64,000 bases of DNA, taken from assembly GCA_963752755.1 (NCBI GenBank), contig CAVVZJ010000004.1, positions 310,001 through 374,000 on the forward strand. Direction: 5' to 3'. A program made the position numbers and the translations under genes. Positions 1 through 9,216 of this stretch are shown here, one piece after another. This DNA comes from CAVVZJ01 sp963752755 (GTDB lineage Bacteria > Planctomycetota > Planctomycetia > Isosphaerales > Isosphaeraceae). The notes below the pieces were generated by a model. It made no database searches and was not told where the DNA came from. It saw nothing but the letters and a program-made list of their open reading frames with translations. Within the stretch, counting starts at the first letter, position 1. Every line of letters starts with the position of its first letter.

Positions 1-144
1 GCGCGGCGGCATGGGTGGGGCTCCGTCCGGCGACTTGTGGGTCCTGGTACTTACCCACAGGATGCTCGGAGTCCCTCCCATGCTCAAGACGCGGCAAGCC
101 GCTCGAAACGTCAAGGTTTACGACTATCTTCGTGGCATTCGACA

Positions 145-1075
145 ATGGGCCTCGTTCGAACCGCCGCCACAACCGTCACCCTCGTCCTGGCCCTGGCAAC
201 GGCAGCCCAGGCCCAGGTCGAGCTGAAGACCTCCGAGGCCCCCACCGACCCGACCAAGACGCTCCGGGTCGCCGCCGTCCAGTTCCGCTCCACCCGTGAC
301 CTGGACCGGAACGTCGCCCGCATCACGGGCCCATCTCCGCCGCCTCGCCGAGCAGGGCGTCCGGGTCGCCGTCTTCCCCGAGTGCGCCCTGACCGGCTAC
401 TTCGAGGACGTGGTGACGGCGACCACCGCCGAGCGGCTGGCCGAGGCCGAGCACCGCATCGCCGACGCCTGCCGGGAGGCCGGCATCTACGCCGTCGTCG
501 GCACGCCGCATCGGGACGGCGAGGCGCTCTACAACTCGGCGACGGTCATCGACCCGTCGGGCCGGGTCGTCGAGCGCTACCACAAGGTCCAGCTCGCCGA
601 GCCCTGGCCGACGCCGGGCGACCACCTGTCCGTCTTCCGGGTCGATGGCGTGCCGTGCTCGATCATCATCTGCCACGACGAACGCTACCCCGAGCTGGTC
701 CGGCTGCCGGTGCTGGCCGGGGCCAGGGTCGTCTTCTACCTGTCGCACGAGTCGGGCATCCGCCAGGAGCACAAGATCGGCCCCTACCGGGCGCAGATCC
801 AGGCAAGGGCGGTGGAGAACACGGTGTACGTGGTCCACGCCAATGCCCCGGCGAACGACGACCTGACCGGCTCGCACGGGCAGAGCCGGATCATCGCCCC
901 GGACGGCAACATCGTCGAGGAGGCGTCGATGTTCGGCGAGGAGGTCGTCGTGGCCGACCTGGAACCGAGCCGGGCGACGGCGGCCAACGCCCTCAAGAGC
1001 GTGGGCCGGGGGCCGCTGGCCGACTGGTGGCGGAGGGTCTCAAGCGGGTCCGGGTCATCGAGGAGGGGCCATTGA
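145..1075 (+). pseudogene. Secreted carbon-nitrogen hydrolase (nitrilase superfamily), frameshifted
   Basis: This is a nitrilase-superfamily amidohydrolase that would cleave a C-N bond in an amide or nitrile; the substrate cannot be read from the sequence. The ATG at 145 opens a hydrophobic signal peptide (TVTLVLALATAAQAQ), so export is likely. The Glu-Lys-Cys triad is visible: Glu in VFPECALTGY, Lys in YHKVQL and Cys in IIICHDERYPE. The signal peptide and the start of the fold (LRVAAVQFRS) lie in one frame. The rest lies in the +1 frame, with the change near 325-335. Apart from that indel the gene looks full length, about 310 residues. It ends just before the epimerase-like gene on the same strand. 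Confidence 0.8.
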
Positions 1076-1094
1076 CGCCCGCCGAGGCACGACG

Positions 1095-2099
1095 ATGAAG
1101 TCCTGATCATCGGCGGCACGAACTTCATCGGCCCGCCCCTGGTGCGACGGCTGGTCGGGCTCGGCCACGAGGTCGCCGTCTTCCACCGGGGACGGACCCA
1201 GGCCGACCTGCCGCAGGGAGTCGAGCATTTCGCCGGGCGACCGCCATGCCCTCGGGGCGCAAGCCGAGGAGTTCCGCCGCTTCGGCCCCGAGATCGTCGT
1301 GGACATGATCGCCTACACCGAGGCCGACGCCACCGGGCTCGTCGAGGCGTTCCGGGGGCTGGCCCGTCGGACGGTCGTCATCTCCAGCGCCGACGTGTAC
1401 CGGGCCTACGGGCGGTTTATCGGTACTGAGTCAGGGCCGATCGAGCCGACGCCGCTCACGGAGGATTCCCCGCTGCGAACGGCCCTGTTCCCCTACCGCA
1501 AGCAGGCCTAGGGACCGGACGACTTCTTCGACCACTACGACAAGATCCCCGTGGAGCGGGTCGTGCTCGGTGAGCAGTCGCTGCCCGGCACGGTCCTGCG
1601 GCTGCCGATGGTCCACGGACCCGGCGATCCCTACCGACGACTCTGGCCCTACCTGAAGCGGATGGACGACGACCGACCGGCGGTCGTGCTGGACGAAGGG
1701 ATGACCCGCTGGAGGTGCCCACGGGGCTACGTCGAGGACGTGGCGGCGGCCATTGCCCTGGCCGTCGTGGACGACCGGGCGGCAGGCCGGATCTACAACG
1801 TCGCCGAGCCGGTGAGCTTCACCGAGGCCGAGTGGGTGCGGCGGTTCGGCGAGATCGTAGGCTGGCGGGGCCGGGTCGTGACGGTGCCGAGCGGTCGCAT
1901 CCCGATCCCGTACCGCACCGAGCAGAGTCTCGACACGGACTCGACCCGCATCAGGCAAGAGTTGGGGTACGCCGAGCCGGTGGCGCTGGAAGAGGCGCTC
2001 GACCGGACAATCGTCTGGGAGCGGGCGAACCTGGCGGGACCGGCTCCGGGCATCGGGCTGCTCGACTACGACGCCGAGGACGCACTCCTGGCAGGGTGA
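1095..2099 (+). pseudogene. NAD-dependent epimerase/dehydratase (extended SDR), broken
   Basis: This is an extended short-chain dehydrogenase/reductase of the nucleotide-sugar epimerase type. The Rossmann motif reads VLIIGGTNFIG, followed by LVRRLVGLGHEVAVFHRG. Later blocks include VVISSADVY and VLRLPMVHGPGDP. Three lesions are visible. One G seems to be missing right after ATG AAG at 1095. An extra G near 1236 shifts the frame between HFAG and RHALGAQAEE. An in-frame TAG lies at 1509-1511, after which the same frame continues (GPDDFFDHYDKIP) to TGA at 2097-2099. The usual active-site YxxxK survives only as a weak match (YRKQA) beside the TAG. It follows the nitrilase gene closely, so the two may have been co-transcribed. 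Confidence 0.75.
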
Positions 2100-2204
2100 A
2101 GCTCCCCCAGCATGACGCCCCCGGATAATGAGGTACGGGGCGCTCGTCGGTCGTCGCCGATTGGGGGAACCGGAAGGTCGTCGCCGACATCCGAGGAGGG
2201 TTAA

Positions 2205-2378
2205 ATGCCCAGGAACGTCACCAGGAGCGGGAAGCGGGATCGACCGAAGACGGTGTACAAGGGCAAGCGGTATCTCTGCGCCATCTGCCGAAAGCGGAGC
2301 CCGAAGCCGGTGAAGGCGCCCGCCCCCTGGTACTGCCCGAAGTGCCTCGCCGATCGAGAGGAGGGCGGGGCTCAATAG
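2205..2378 (+). CDS. Small zinc-ribbon protein, 57 aa
   Basis: An open frame starts at ATG 2205 behind a strong ribosome binding site (GAGGAGGG) and ends with TAG at 2376-2378. The protein is basic at the N-terminus and carries two CxxC knuckles, CAIC and CPKC, spaced 18 residues apart. This is a typical treble-clef or ribbon Zn site. I recognise no named family. Such small zinc ribbons are often nucleic-acid-binding or adaptor proteins, but that is inference. Its tail overlaps the end of the convergent small gene at 2372-2623 by 7 bp. It lies upstream of the ClpX-like gene, and a second zinc ribbon is encoded at the end of the interrupted gene downstream. Confidence 0.65.
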   Translation: MPRNVTRSGKRDRPKTVYKGKRYLCAICRKRSPKPVKAPAPWYCPKCLADREEGGAQ

Positions 2379-2623
2379 GCGCCCGCCCCGGACCACCGCT
2401 TCCCCATGAATTGCCGCACCTCGGCGACGCCGCCGGTCCCCTCCACGTCGAGGAACAGCCGGCCCTGGTCCCGGAGGATGCGGCAGCTCGGCCGCTCCCG
2501 ACAGACGTGCTCCGTGACGCCGCCGACCTGCTCCCACTCGCTGCCGTCGTCGAGGAGATGGATGGCTCGGGGGGCGTAGCCGAGGAACGTCCCGACGATC
2601 CGAGAGCTGACCACCACGTCCAT
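2372..2623 (-). CDS. Hypothetical protein, 83 aa
   Basis: The start at 2623 is chosen because a strong ribosome binding site (GGAGGAGG) sits just upstream on the minus strand. The frame is open further upstream, but no earlier start has such support. The product is a compact, mixed-charge soluble protein (SSRIVGTFLGYAPRAIHLL) with a CRERPSC segment and no signal peptide or membrane helix. No family is recognised. It runs convergent to the zinc-ribbon gene and divergent from the ClpX-like gene at 2812. Confidence 0.5.
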   Translation of the reverse strand: MDVVVSSRIVGTFLGYAPRAIHLLDDGSEWEQVGGVTEHVCRERPSCRILRDQGRLFLDVEGTGGVAEVRQFMGKRWSGAGAY

Positions 2624-2811
2624 CACCAGGCCCTCCTCCGGCTCGATCTTGATGGTGGACACGTGGACACAAAAAGTCAAGGCCGTCGTCCTGGGCGGTC
2701 GTCCCGTCCGAGCGATGGACGTGGGACATCCCAGGGGTTGACACCGGCGGATGCCGCCGGACGCCTCCCGACGGGGGAGGCGACGTCGCCATCCCGCCGG
2801 AGTCCTCCACC

Positions 2812-3985
2812 ATGTCTGCCACCCCGAACGCCGCCGGGGACCACCCCTGCACTATCCCTTCCCCGAGGGAGATCGTCGCCCACCTGGATCGCTCCGTCGT
2901 CGGCCAGGACCGGGCCAAGCGGACCCTGGCCGTCGCCGTCTCGAACCACTTCGTCCGGCTCCTGGACGCCGTGGACCGCACGTCCGCCTCCCCTGTCGTG
3001 GCCGACGCCGGCCTCCGGCACGTCGCCATCGAGAAGTCCAACGTCCTGCTGATCGGTCCCTCGGGCTCGGGCAAGACCCACCTGGCCCGTGCCCTGGCCG
3101 AGTGCCTGAACGTCCCGTTCGCCGTCGCCGACGCCACGACGCTGACCGAGGTTGGCTACGTCGGCGAGGACGTGGAATCGATCCTTCACAAGCTCCTCGT
3201 CGCCGCCAACTATGGACGTGCCGGCCGCCCAGCAGGGCATCGTCTACATCGACGAGGTGGACAAGCTCGGCGGGGGTCGGGTGTACGGCACGAAGGACAT
3301 GCGGCTGGGCGTCCAGCACGCCCTGCTCAAGATGATCGAGGGGGCCGTCGCCAGCGTGCCGCCCGGCGGCGGCTACAAGACGGTCGGCGAGACGTGCATC
3401 CCGTTCGATACGAGCAACGTGCTCTTCATCTGCGGCGGGGCCTTCGTCGGCCTGGAGGACATCATCGCCCGGCGACTTGGGCGGGGGGCAACGTTCGGCT
3501 ATGACCAGCCGGACCCATCTTGCCACCACGAGGCGACCAACCCGCTCCATCACGTCCTGCCCGAGGACGTGGAGCAGTTCGGCCTGATCCCGGAGCTGCT
3601 CGGGCGGCTGCCGGTGATCGCCACGCTGGACGACCTCGGCGTCGAGGATCTGGTGCGGATACTCAAGGAGCCGACGAACTCGCTGATCGGGCAGTACCGC
3701 AAGCTGATGAAGTACCGCAACGCCAGTTTGTCGTTCACCGACGGCGCCCTCGTGGAGATCGCCCGCCTCGCCCACGGCCGTGGCACGGGGGCCAGGGGCC
3801 TGCGGTCGATCGTCGAGGGGGTGCTGGAGCCGGTCCTGTTCGACCCGAAGCCCCTCGCCAGCTACGTCGTCACCGAGGAGGCGGTGCGGGGCGGGGAGGT
3901 CCAGGTGACCGGCCTCCTGGGCCGGCTCAAGAAGCCGCTGGGGCATCGGGTCGCCCGCCGGGCGGCGGGGGGAGGCACCGCATGA
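2812..3985 (+). pseudogene. ClpX-like AAA+ unfoldase lacking the N-terminal zinc domain, frameshifted
   Basis: This is a ClpX-family AAA+ ATPase of about 390 residues once one extra G near 3213 is removed (AANY followed by DVPAAQQG). Visible motifs are Walker A (GPSGSGKTHLA), the pore-loop region GYVGEDVES, Walker B (IVYIDEVDKL) and sensor 2 (GTGARGLRSIVEG). Housekeeping ClpX starts with a C4 zinc-binding domain; this protein starts directly at the AAA+ module (IVAHLDRSVVGQDRAK). The loop that normally carries IGF for ClpP docking reads ATFGYDQP, so partnership with ClpP is uncertain. Its stop overlaps the next start (ATGA at 3982-3985), implying translational coupling to the membrane/zinc-ribbon gene. 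It is probably an accessory paralogue rather than the cellular clpX. Confidence 0.8.
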
Positions 3986-4293
3986 GCCGGCGGCAGAGCG
4001 GCAAGTCGCCGATCCCGGTCCTGGCGTGGCGCTACTCGCTGTTCGTCGTCACGCCCATCTATCTGTTCGTCCTGTGGGTCTTCCACCCGCTGCTCAACAC
4101 CTACGGCCTCGTCGGCAAGGTCTGGTGGATGTTCTTCTGGTGGATGTGCTGCAACGCCGGCGCCTTCTCGCTGTCGGTGGGGGTCGGCATCCTGGCCATG
4201 CGGCTGATCTGCGACCGCCGCTACGGGTGCCGGCGGGAGTACCACGACTGGCGTCGGGCGGGCGGCGACCCGTTCTGGGACGTGCTGCCCTGG

Positions 4294-5549
4294 CAGGGCC
4301 GCCGCATCAAGATAGCGATCTGACGTAGCTTGGAGGAAGTTCGTCGGCGTACAACGGGGGCTCACCACGAGTGTCATCTCCCGACCCCGATGGACGCGAT
4401 CATGCCCAGCGACGGACCCGCCGCCTTCCACGACCACTTCCGAGACCTCACCGATCCCCGCGTCGAGCGGACCCGCAAGCACCCCCTGATCAACATCGCC
4501 TTCATCGCCGTCTGCGGCGTCCTCTCCGGGGCCGACTCCTTCGCCGCCATCCACGAGTTCGGCATCGACCGCCGGACCTGGCTGGCCCGCGTCCTCGACC
4601 TCAGCCCCGGCATCCCCTCCGAGGACACCATCCGCCGCGTCCTGGCCCGGCTCGACCCGGCGGCCTTCGAGAAGGCCCTGTTGGGTTGGATGCAGGCCGT
4701 GCAGGAGGTCACCGCCAAGCGGTTGGTCGCCATCGACGGCAAGACCTTGGGGGGCTCCTACAACCGGCAGGACGGCAAGGCGGCGATCCACATGGTCTCG
4801 GCCTGGGCGACCGAGAACAAGCTGTCGCTGGGCCAGGTGGTCGTGGACGAGAAGTCCAACGAGATCACGGCGATCCCCGAGTTACTGGGGTTGCTGGAAC
4901 TCTCCGGAGCGGTGGTGACGATCGACGCCATGGGCTGCCAGAAGGCGATCGCTGCGAAGGTTCGGGAACGCGGCGGCGACGACGTGTTGGCCGTCAAGGA
5001 GAACCAGCCGACGCTCTAGGCTCAGGTCCGCGAGGCCATCGACGAGGGCCTGGAGCAGGATGCCGAGCGGATCGATGAGCATCGGACCGACGAGAAGGGG
5101 CACGGTCGTCGGGAGGTCCGCACCTCTGCGGTCTTCCCAGCCCCGGAGGGGGTCGATCCGGAGGGCCTGTGGCAGGACCTGTGTGCCGTGGGCGTGACGT
5201 TCTCGGAGCCAACGGATTCCCGGGGGCGAACCAGCCTGGAGGGGCGGTACTACATCCTGAGCCGGGGGTTGTCGGCGAAGGAGTTCGCCGAGGCCGTGCG
5301 GGGCCATTGGAGTATCGAGAATCAACTGCATTGGCAACTGGATGTGAGCTTCCGGGAGGATGAGTCTCGGGTGCGAACGGGCCACGCGGCGGCGAACGTG
5401 AGTGTGATCCGGCGGTTCGCCCTTGGTTTACTGAAGCGTGAGAGCGGGTGCCGACGTGGGATCGGGACCAAGCGGCTGAAGGGTGCCTTGAGTGAGGAGT
5501 ACCGGGAGAAAGTCCTGTTCAAGACATGAGATAAGATGCCGTTTCCCTG
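4294..5549 (+). mobile_element. ISAs1-family insertion sequence, copy 1 (1256 bp)
   Basis: The element is bounded by imperfect inverted repeats starting CAGGG (left CAGGGCCGCCGCATC, right reading inward CAGGGAAACGGCATC). It is flanked by a perfect 10-bp direct repeat GCTGCCCTGG (4284-4293 and 5550-5559), in the 8-10 bp range typical of the ISAs1 family. It carries one transposase gene. The sequence is identical to the second copy at 27558-28813. The target duplication shows that this copy arrived by simple transposition into the membrane-protein gene. Confidence 0.92.
4390..5529 (+). pseudogene. ISAs1-family DDE transposase with in-frame TAG (copy 1)
   Basis: The ATG at 4390 opens MDAIMPSDGP and the H-repeat-type N-terminal region (FRDLTDPRVERTRKHPL). 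The DDE residues are visible: Asp in AIDGKTLGG, Asp in VVTIDAMGCQ and Glu in HWSIENQLHWQLD. An in-frame TAG at 5017-5019, between ENQPTL and AQVREAIDEG, separates the second Asp from the catalytic Glu, so the gene as written would give only an inactive N-terminal fragment. The same TAG is present in the second copy. Either the mutation predates the last transposition, with transposase supplied in trans, or it is read through. Confidence 0.88.
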
Positions 5550-5806
5550 GCTGCCCTGGCCGATCAACCCGGACCCCGACGTGGTGCGCATGGCGATCAC
5601 GGTCCCGCCCGAGCATGACGCCTGCCCGCTGGACGGCTACCCGCTCGGGCGGCGGTTCGGCAACCAGTGCCGGGCGTGCGGACGCTGCTACGACAAGGGC
5701 TACCCGTGACCTGACGGGGCGTCTTGCCAGGCGTCCCGTCGCACGTCCGCAGTTCGACCGATCTCGCCGTCGTTCCAGATTTCCACGCCCGCCCCCTACA
5801 TAGGGC

Positions 5807-6653
5807 GTGGAACCAACAACGACCTATCACATCCTTAACCTGGGGCCGGGGTCCAGTCCACTGCCCTCTACCTGATGTTCGTCAACGGCGAAATGGAGGA
5901 GGCCATCGACTACGCCATCTTCGCCGACACCCAGGAGGAGCCCGAGCCGGTCTACCGCCACCTGGAGTGGCTCCGCTCGCTGGCCGGCCGATCCTCACGG
6001 CGACGGCGGGCCGCCTGGGCGACGACCTGATCCACGGCAAGAACTCGACCGGCCAGCGGTTCGCCTCGATCCCGGCGTTCACCAGCGCCACGCCCGGCGT
6101 GACCGGCGGCATGCTCCGACGGCAATGCACCGCCGAGTACAAGATCAACGTCGTGGAGCAGATCATCCGCCGCCAGGTCGTCGGCCTGGAGTACCGCCAG
6201 CGGATGCCCAAGGGGATCAAGGTCGTCCAGTACTTCGGCCTGTCGTTCGACGAGCCTCGCCGGGTCGCCAAAGTGAAGTCCCGGTTCGTGGGCCACCCGT
6301 GGGCCGAGGGCCGGTTCCCGCTCTTCGATGACGAGATGACGAGGGCTGACTGCGTGGAGTACTTGAGGAAGCAGGCGCTCCCGCACGAGGTGCCGAGGAG
6401 CGCCTGCGTGTTCTGCCCCTACCGCTCGAACGCCGAGTGGCGTCACCTGCGGGACACCGACCCGTCGGGCTGGGCCAGGGCCGTCGAGGTGGACGAGGCG
6501 CTACGCAGGCCCGGCACGGTGGCGAACCGGAACCTGGAGCAGGCGATCTACCTCCACCGCTCCTGCCTGCCGCTGGCCGAGGCGGACCTCGGCGGCAGGG
6601 ACGTGAGCGCCGGGGTTGCCCACTCGGAGTGCGAGGGGATGTGCGGACTGTAG
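5807..6653 (+). pseudogene. PAPS-reductase-family (adenine nucleotide alpha-hydrolase-like) protein, frameshifted
   Basis: The conserved start reads YHILNLGAGVQSTALYLM (assuming one G missing near 5845), the ATP-pyrophosphatase loop of the PAPS reductase/adenine nucleotide alpha-hydrolase superfamily. Downstream are GRLGDDLIHGKNS, CTAEYKINVVEQII, a CVFCPYRSN motif and a C-terminal CEGMCGL, giving a possible four-cysteine Fe-S or zinc site. A second one-base loss lies near 5985. A GTG at 5807 is a plausible start. Proteins of this length with these motifs are common in phages and mobile regions; they are shorter than DndC and are not assimilatory CysH. The role is unknown, possibly nucleotide or nucleic-acid thiolation. 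It follows the membrane/zinc-ribbon gene on the same strand. Confidence 0.7.
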
Positions 6654-6713
6654 CGACGATGCGTTCCCGTCCCCGGACGCCTCCGTCGAATGCGGTCCTC
6701 ATATCCTCGCTAA

Positions 6714-7618
6714 GAGCGTCTAACAAAACCCAGAGAATAGCGCACTCGCACAGATCTTGATGCAGGCTAAGGTCAGGAACGCCTGATGGATATCCGGCCG
6801 TTTCTCGTAGCGGACGCGCAGCCGACGGTTCTGGTGGACCCAGGCCAGCGTCCGCTCCACGGGCCACCGCGTCTCCCCCAGGCCCGATTCGTCGTCGATG
6901 CCCTTCTCCGGCAAGATCGGCTCGATCCCCAATTCCCGCAGCCCCTGCCGGTGTGGCTCCGAGTCGTACGCCAGGTCCCCCTGGAGGGCGTCGGGCCGCT
7001 TCCGCGGGCGGCCGACCTTGCCCGACACCGCCGGGATCTTGTGGAACAGCGGCGCGAACTCGGAGATGTCATTACGGTTGGCCGCCATCCCGCTCACGGC
7101 CATGGGGATGCCCGAGGCGTCGGTCAGGACGTGGTGCTTGCTGCCCGGCTTGCCCCGATCCACGGGGCTGGGGCCAGTGGCCCCGCCGCCGTAGGCCGCG
7201 CGGACCGAGGAGCTATCGATCAGCGCCCGCGACCCATCGATCTTGTCGGCCCCGCGGAGCCGGGCCAGCAGGACTCGGTGGATCCGGTCCCAGGTGCCGT
7301 CGGCCTGCCAGTCGCGCAGGCGTCGCCAGCAGGTCATCCCCGAGCCGCAGCCCATCTCGCACGGCAGGTCCTCCCAGGGGATGCCAGTTTTCAGGACGAA
7401 GAGGATGCCCGTCAGGGCGTCGCGGTTGCCGACGGGGGGCGTCCCCCCTTGGGGCTCGGCGGCGGCCGGGGCGGCAAGAGCGGGCCGACGACTTCCCAGA
7501 GTTCGTCAGGCAGGATGGGCTTGGCCATGGTCGAAATCTCCCGGTCACTCGGATCGAGGAGACAACGAGCGATCGGCATGCCGAAGACCGGCAACGCTGG
7601 AGGTTTTGTTAGACGCTC
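6714..7618 (-). mobile_element. IS5-family element (IS427/IS1031-like), 905 bp
   Basis: The ends are perfect 17-bp inverted repeats, GAGCGTCTAACAAAACC. TAA is found directly outside both ends (6711-6713 and 7619-7621), fitting a TNA-type 3-bp target duplication. The element carries one transposase in two overlapping frames. It lies between the PAPS-reductase-like gene and the MFS gene, and its right end sits 8 bp from the MFS stop codon. Confidence 0.9.
6720..7528 (-). CDS. IS5-family transposase, two frames joined by a probable -1 frameshift
   Basis: The first frame starts at ATG 7528 (MAKPILPDELWEVV) and stops at 7412. The second frame carries the rest of the protein down to 6720. The frames are in the -1 relation at a run reading C CCC CCG, preceded by G GGG GGA. 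Slipping there gives GGRPPVGNRDALTGIL, the usual IS5 sequence. The DDE residues are Asp in LIDSSSVRA, Asp in GDLAYDSEPH and Glu in WPVERTLAW. IS427-group elements commonly use two overlapping frames, so this is more likely programmed frameshifting than damage. Confidence 0.85.
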
Positions 7619-7626
7619 TAAGACGC

Positions 7627-9009
7627 TCACGTCGCCGGGGCGGCCTCCCCGGCGGGCGGCTGCGGAGCTCCGGGCGGGTGCGCCGACCACACCGCCACCG
7701 CCGAGGCCAGCGGGAACAGCAGCAAGAGCAGCAGGGCCGGCTCGTAGCCGCCCAGGAAGTCCTGCGCCAGCGCCAGCGGCAATGGCCCCAGGGCGGCGGC
7801 CCCGATGACCAGCGACATGGCGATGCCGTTGACCGAGCCGAAGTGGAGCCGACCGAAGAAGTTGATCAGCGTCACCGACCCGGAGCACCGCTGGATGCCC
7901 GTGTGCATCCCCAGCAGGGCTGAGTACGGCAGGGCCGCCGTCGGCGACCTCACCGCCAGCAGCAGCACGATCGCCAGCGCCATGAGGACCATGCTCGCCG
8001 AGAGCAGGTGCCGAGGCGGGATGCGGTCGGCCAGGTAGCCGCCGAGGACGCTCATCACGCAGGCGACGAACGCCTGCACGCCCAAGAGGCCCAGCGCCGC
8101 CTCCTGGCTCACGCCCCGCCCCGACAGGATCGAGACCTGATGGAAGACCAGCCCGGTGGAGACCATGGCGCTGGTCGCCAGGGCCGAGACCACCTTCCAG
8201 AAGGCGGCGGTACGCCAGGCTTGGCCGGCGGTCCAGTCGTGCGTGGTCCCCGGCGTCGCCGTGACCCGAGACGATCCTCCCGCGGTCTTCGTGGTGAGGC
8301 GATCGGGATCCCGGCCGAGATCCTCGGGCCGGTTGCGGACGAGCAGGGCCGCCGGGACGCACAGCAGCGCCCAGACGGCGACGGCCAGCGCCGTCCACGC
8401 CCCCCGCCAGCCGTACTCCTCGATCAGCCACAGGTTCCCTGCGGGGAAGGCCATGAACGAGAACGTGGACCCGAGCCCCAGCAGGCCCATCGCCAGCCCC
8501 CGCCGCCTCACGAACCACTGCCCGACCATCCAGGTGGAGACCAGCGTCAACGCCCCCTGGCCGAGGCAGCGGACGAAGCTCAGCCCCAGGTAGAGGCCGG
8601 CGAGGTGCCGCACGCCGGCCATCCCGAGGCAGGCCAGCCCGAGCAGCAGGGCGATCACCGGGAGCATCAGCCGAGCACCGAGGCGGTCGAGCGCCCGGCC
8701 GACGAAGGGCAGCGAGGCCCCGCTGATCAGGGTGGCGACGAGGTAGGCCAGCGAGTACTGGCTGCGGAGCAGGCCGAGGTCAGCCAGCATCGGGTCGATG
8801 AAGGCGGCCACCGAGTAGGACTGCCCCGGCCCGGACATGAACATGCCCATCATCGCCACGCCCAGGATCACCCAGGCGTAATCGATGCCGAGTGGGCGCC
8901 GGCCGGGGTCTCGGGGCGGGTTCGGAGGCGTGTGCGACGGTCGGGGCGGGTGTCCGAGGGGCGTCCTGGCGGGCTCGGCTTCCGTCAATCCGGTGGGGCT
9001 CGTGTTCAT
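7627..9009 (-). CDS. Major facilitator superfamily transporter, 460 aa
   Basis: This is an intact MFS permease. After a Pro-rich cytoplasmic tail (residues 1-40) come about twelve hydrophobic segments, beginning YAWVILGVAMMGMFMSG. The loop 2-3 type motif reads GRALDRLGARLML and recurs as GGYLADRIPPRHLL at the start of the second half. There is a Ser/Thr/Gly-rich central loop of about 40 residues. The substrate is unknown; the layout resembles oxalate/formate- or monocarboxylate-type MFS proteins. The ATG at 9009 is used because it opens the frame with a normal tail. It is divergent from the PPOX gene at 9217, and the 207 bp between them must hold both promoters. Confidence 0.85.
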   Translation of the reverse strand: MNTSPTGLTEAEPARTPLGHPPRPSHTPPNPPRDPGRRPLGIDYAWVILGVAMMGMFMSGPGQSYSVAAFIDPMLADLGLLRSQYSLAYLVATLISGASLPFVGRALDRLGARLMLPVIALLLGLACLGMAGVRHLAGLYLGLSFVRCLGQGALTLVSTWMVGQWFVRRRGLAMGLLGLGSTFSFMAFPAGNLWLIEEYGWRGAWTALAVAVWALLCVPAALLVRNRPEDLGRDPDRLTTKTAGGSSRVTATPGTTHDWTAGQAWRTAAFWKVVSALATSAMVSTGLVFHQVSILSGRGVSQEAALGLLGVQAFVACVMSVLGGYLADRIPPRHLLSASMVLMALAIVLLLAVRSPTAALPYSALLGMHTGIQRCSGSVTLINFFGRLHFGSVNGIAMSLVIGAAALGPLPLALAQDFLGGYEPALLLLLLFPLASAVAVWSAHPPGAPQPPAGEAAPAT

Positions 9010-9216
9010 CGGGCGAGCATAGCAGGTCTCGGGTCGGCGGCTCAAGGCGAGCCGGTCCGGGACGGTTCTTCGACCTCGCTGTCGGCTCACCTCGCCGGAC
9101 ATGTGACGCTGCCCGCCTGCGGGCCGGTCGAACCGCTGGCGGCCCTGCCGTGTCCTGGGCTAGACTCGGCGTGGCGAATCCCCGGAACCGGCCGAGGCGA
9201 TGCGAGGTCGAGCGAG

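Larger units (their letters stand above)
3982..5709 (+). pseudogene. Membrane protein with C-terminal zinc ribbon, interrupted by an ISAs1-type element
   Basis: Two pieces of one gene flank the insertion: 3982-4293 (104 codons) and 5560-5709. Removing the element and one copy of the 10-bp target duplication restores a continuous frame of 153 residues (DVLPW followed by PINPDPDVV). The N-terminal part has two hydrophobic segments (SLFVVTPIYLFVLWVF and a Trp/Phe-rich stretch ending in LSVGVGILAM). The restored C-terminus has a four-cysteine ribbon: ACPLDGYPLG and then CRACGRC. The function is unknown. The start overlaps the ClpX-like stop (ATGA), so the two were probably made together, which suggests a membrane partner or adaptor for the AAA+ protein. 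Confidence 0.75.

Noticed and set aside
2736..2770. TTGACA hexamer upstream of the ClpX-like gene as a promoter
   Set aside because: No acceptable -10 hexamer lies at the right distance.
1431..3137. Long open frame (568 codons) on the minus strand
   Set aside because: It overlaps three better supported genes and has no family features.
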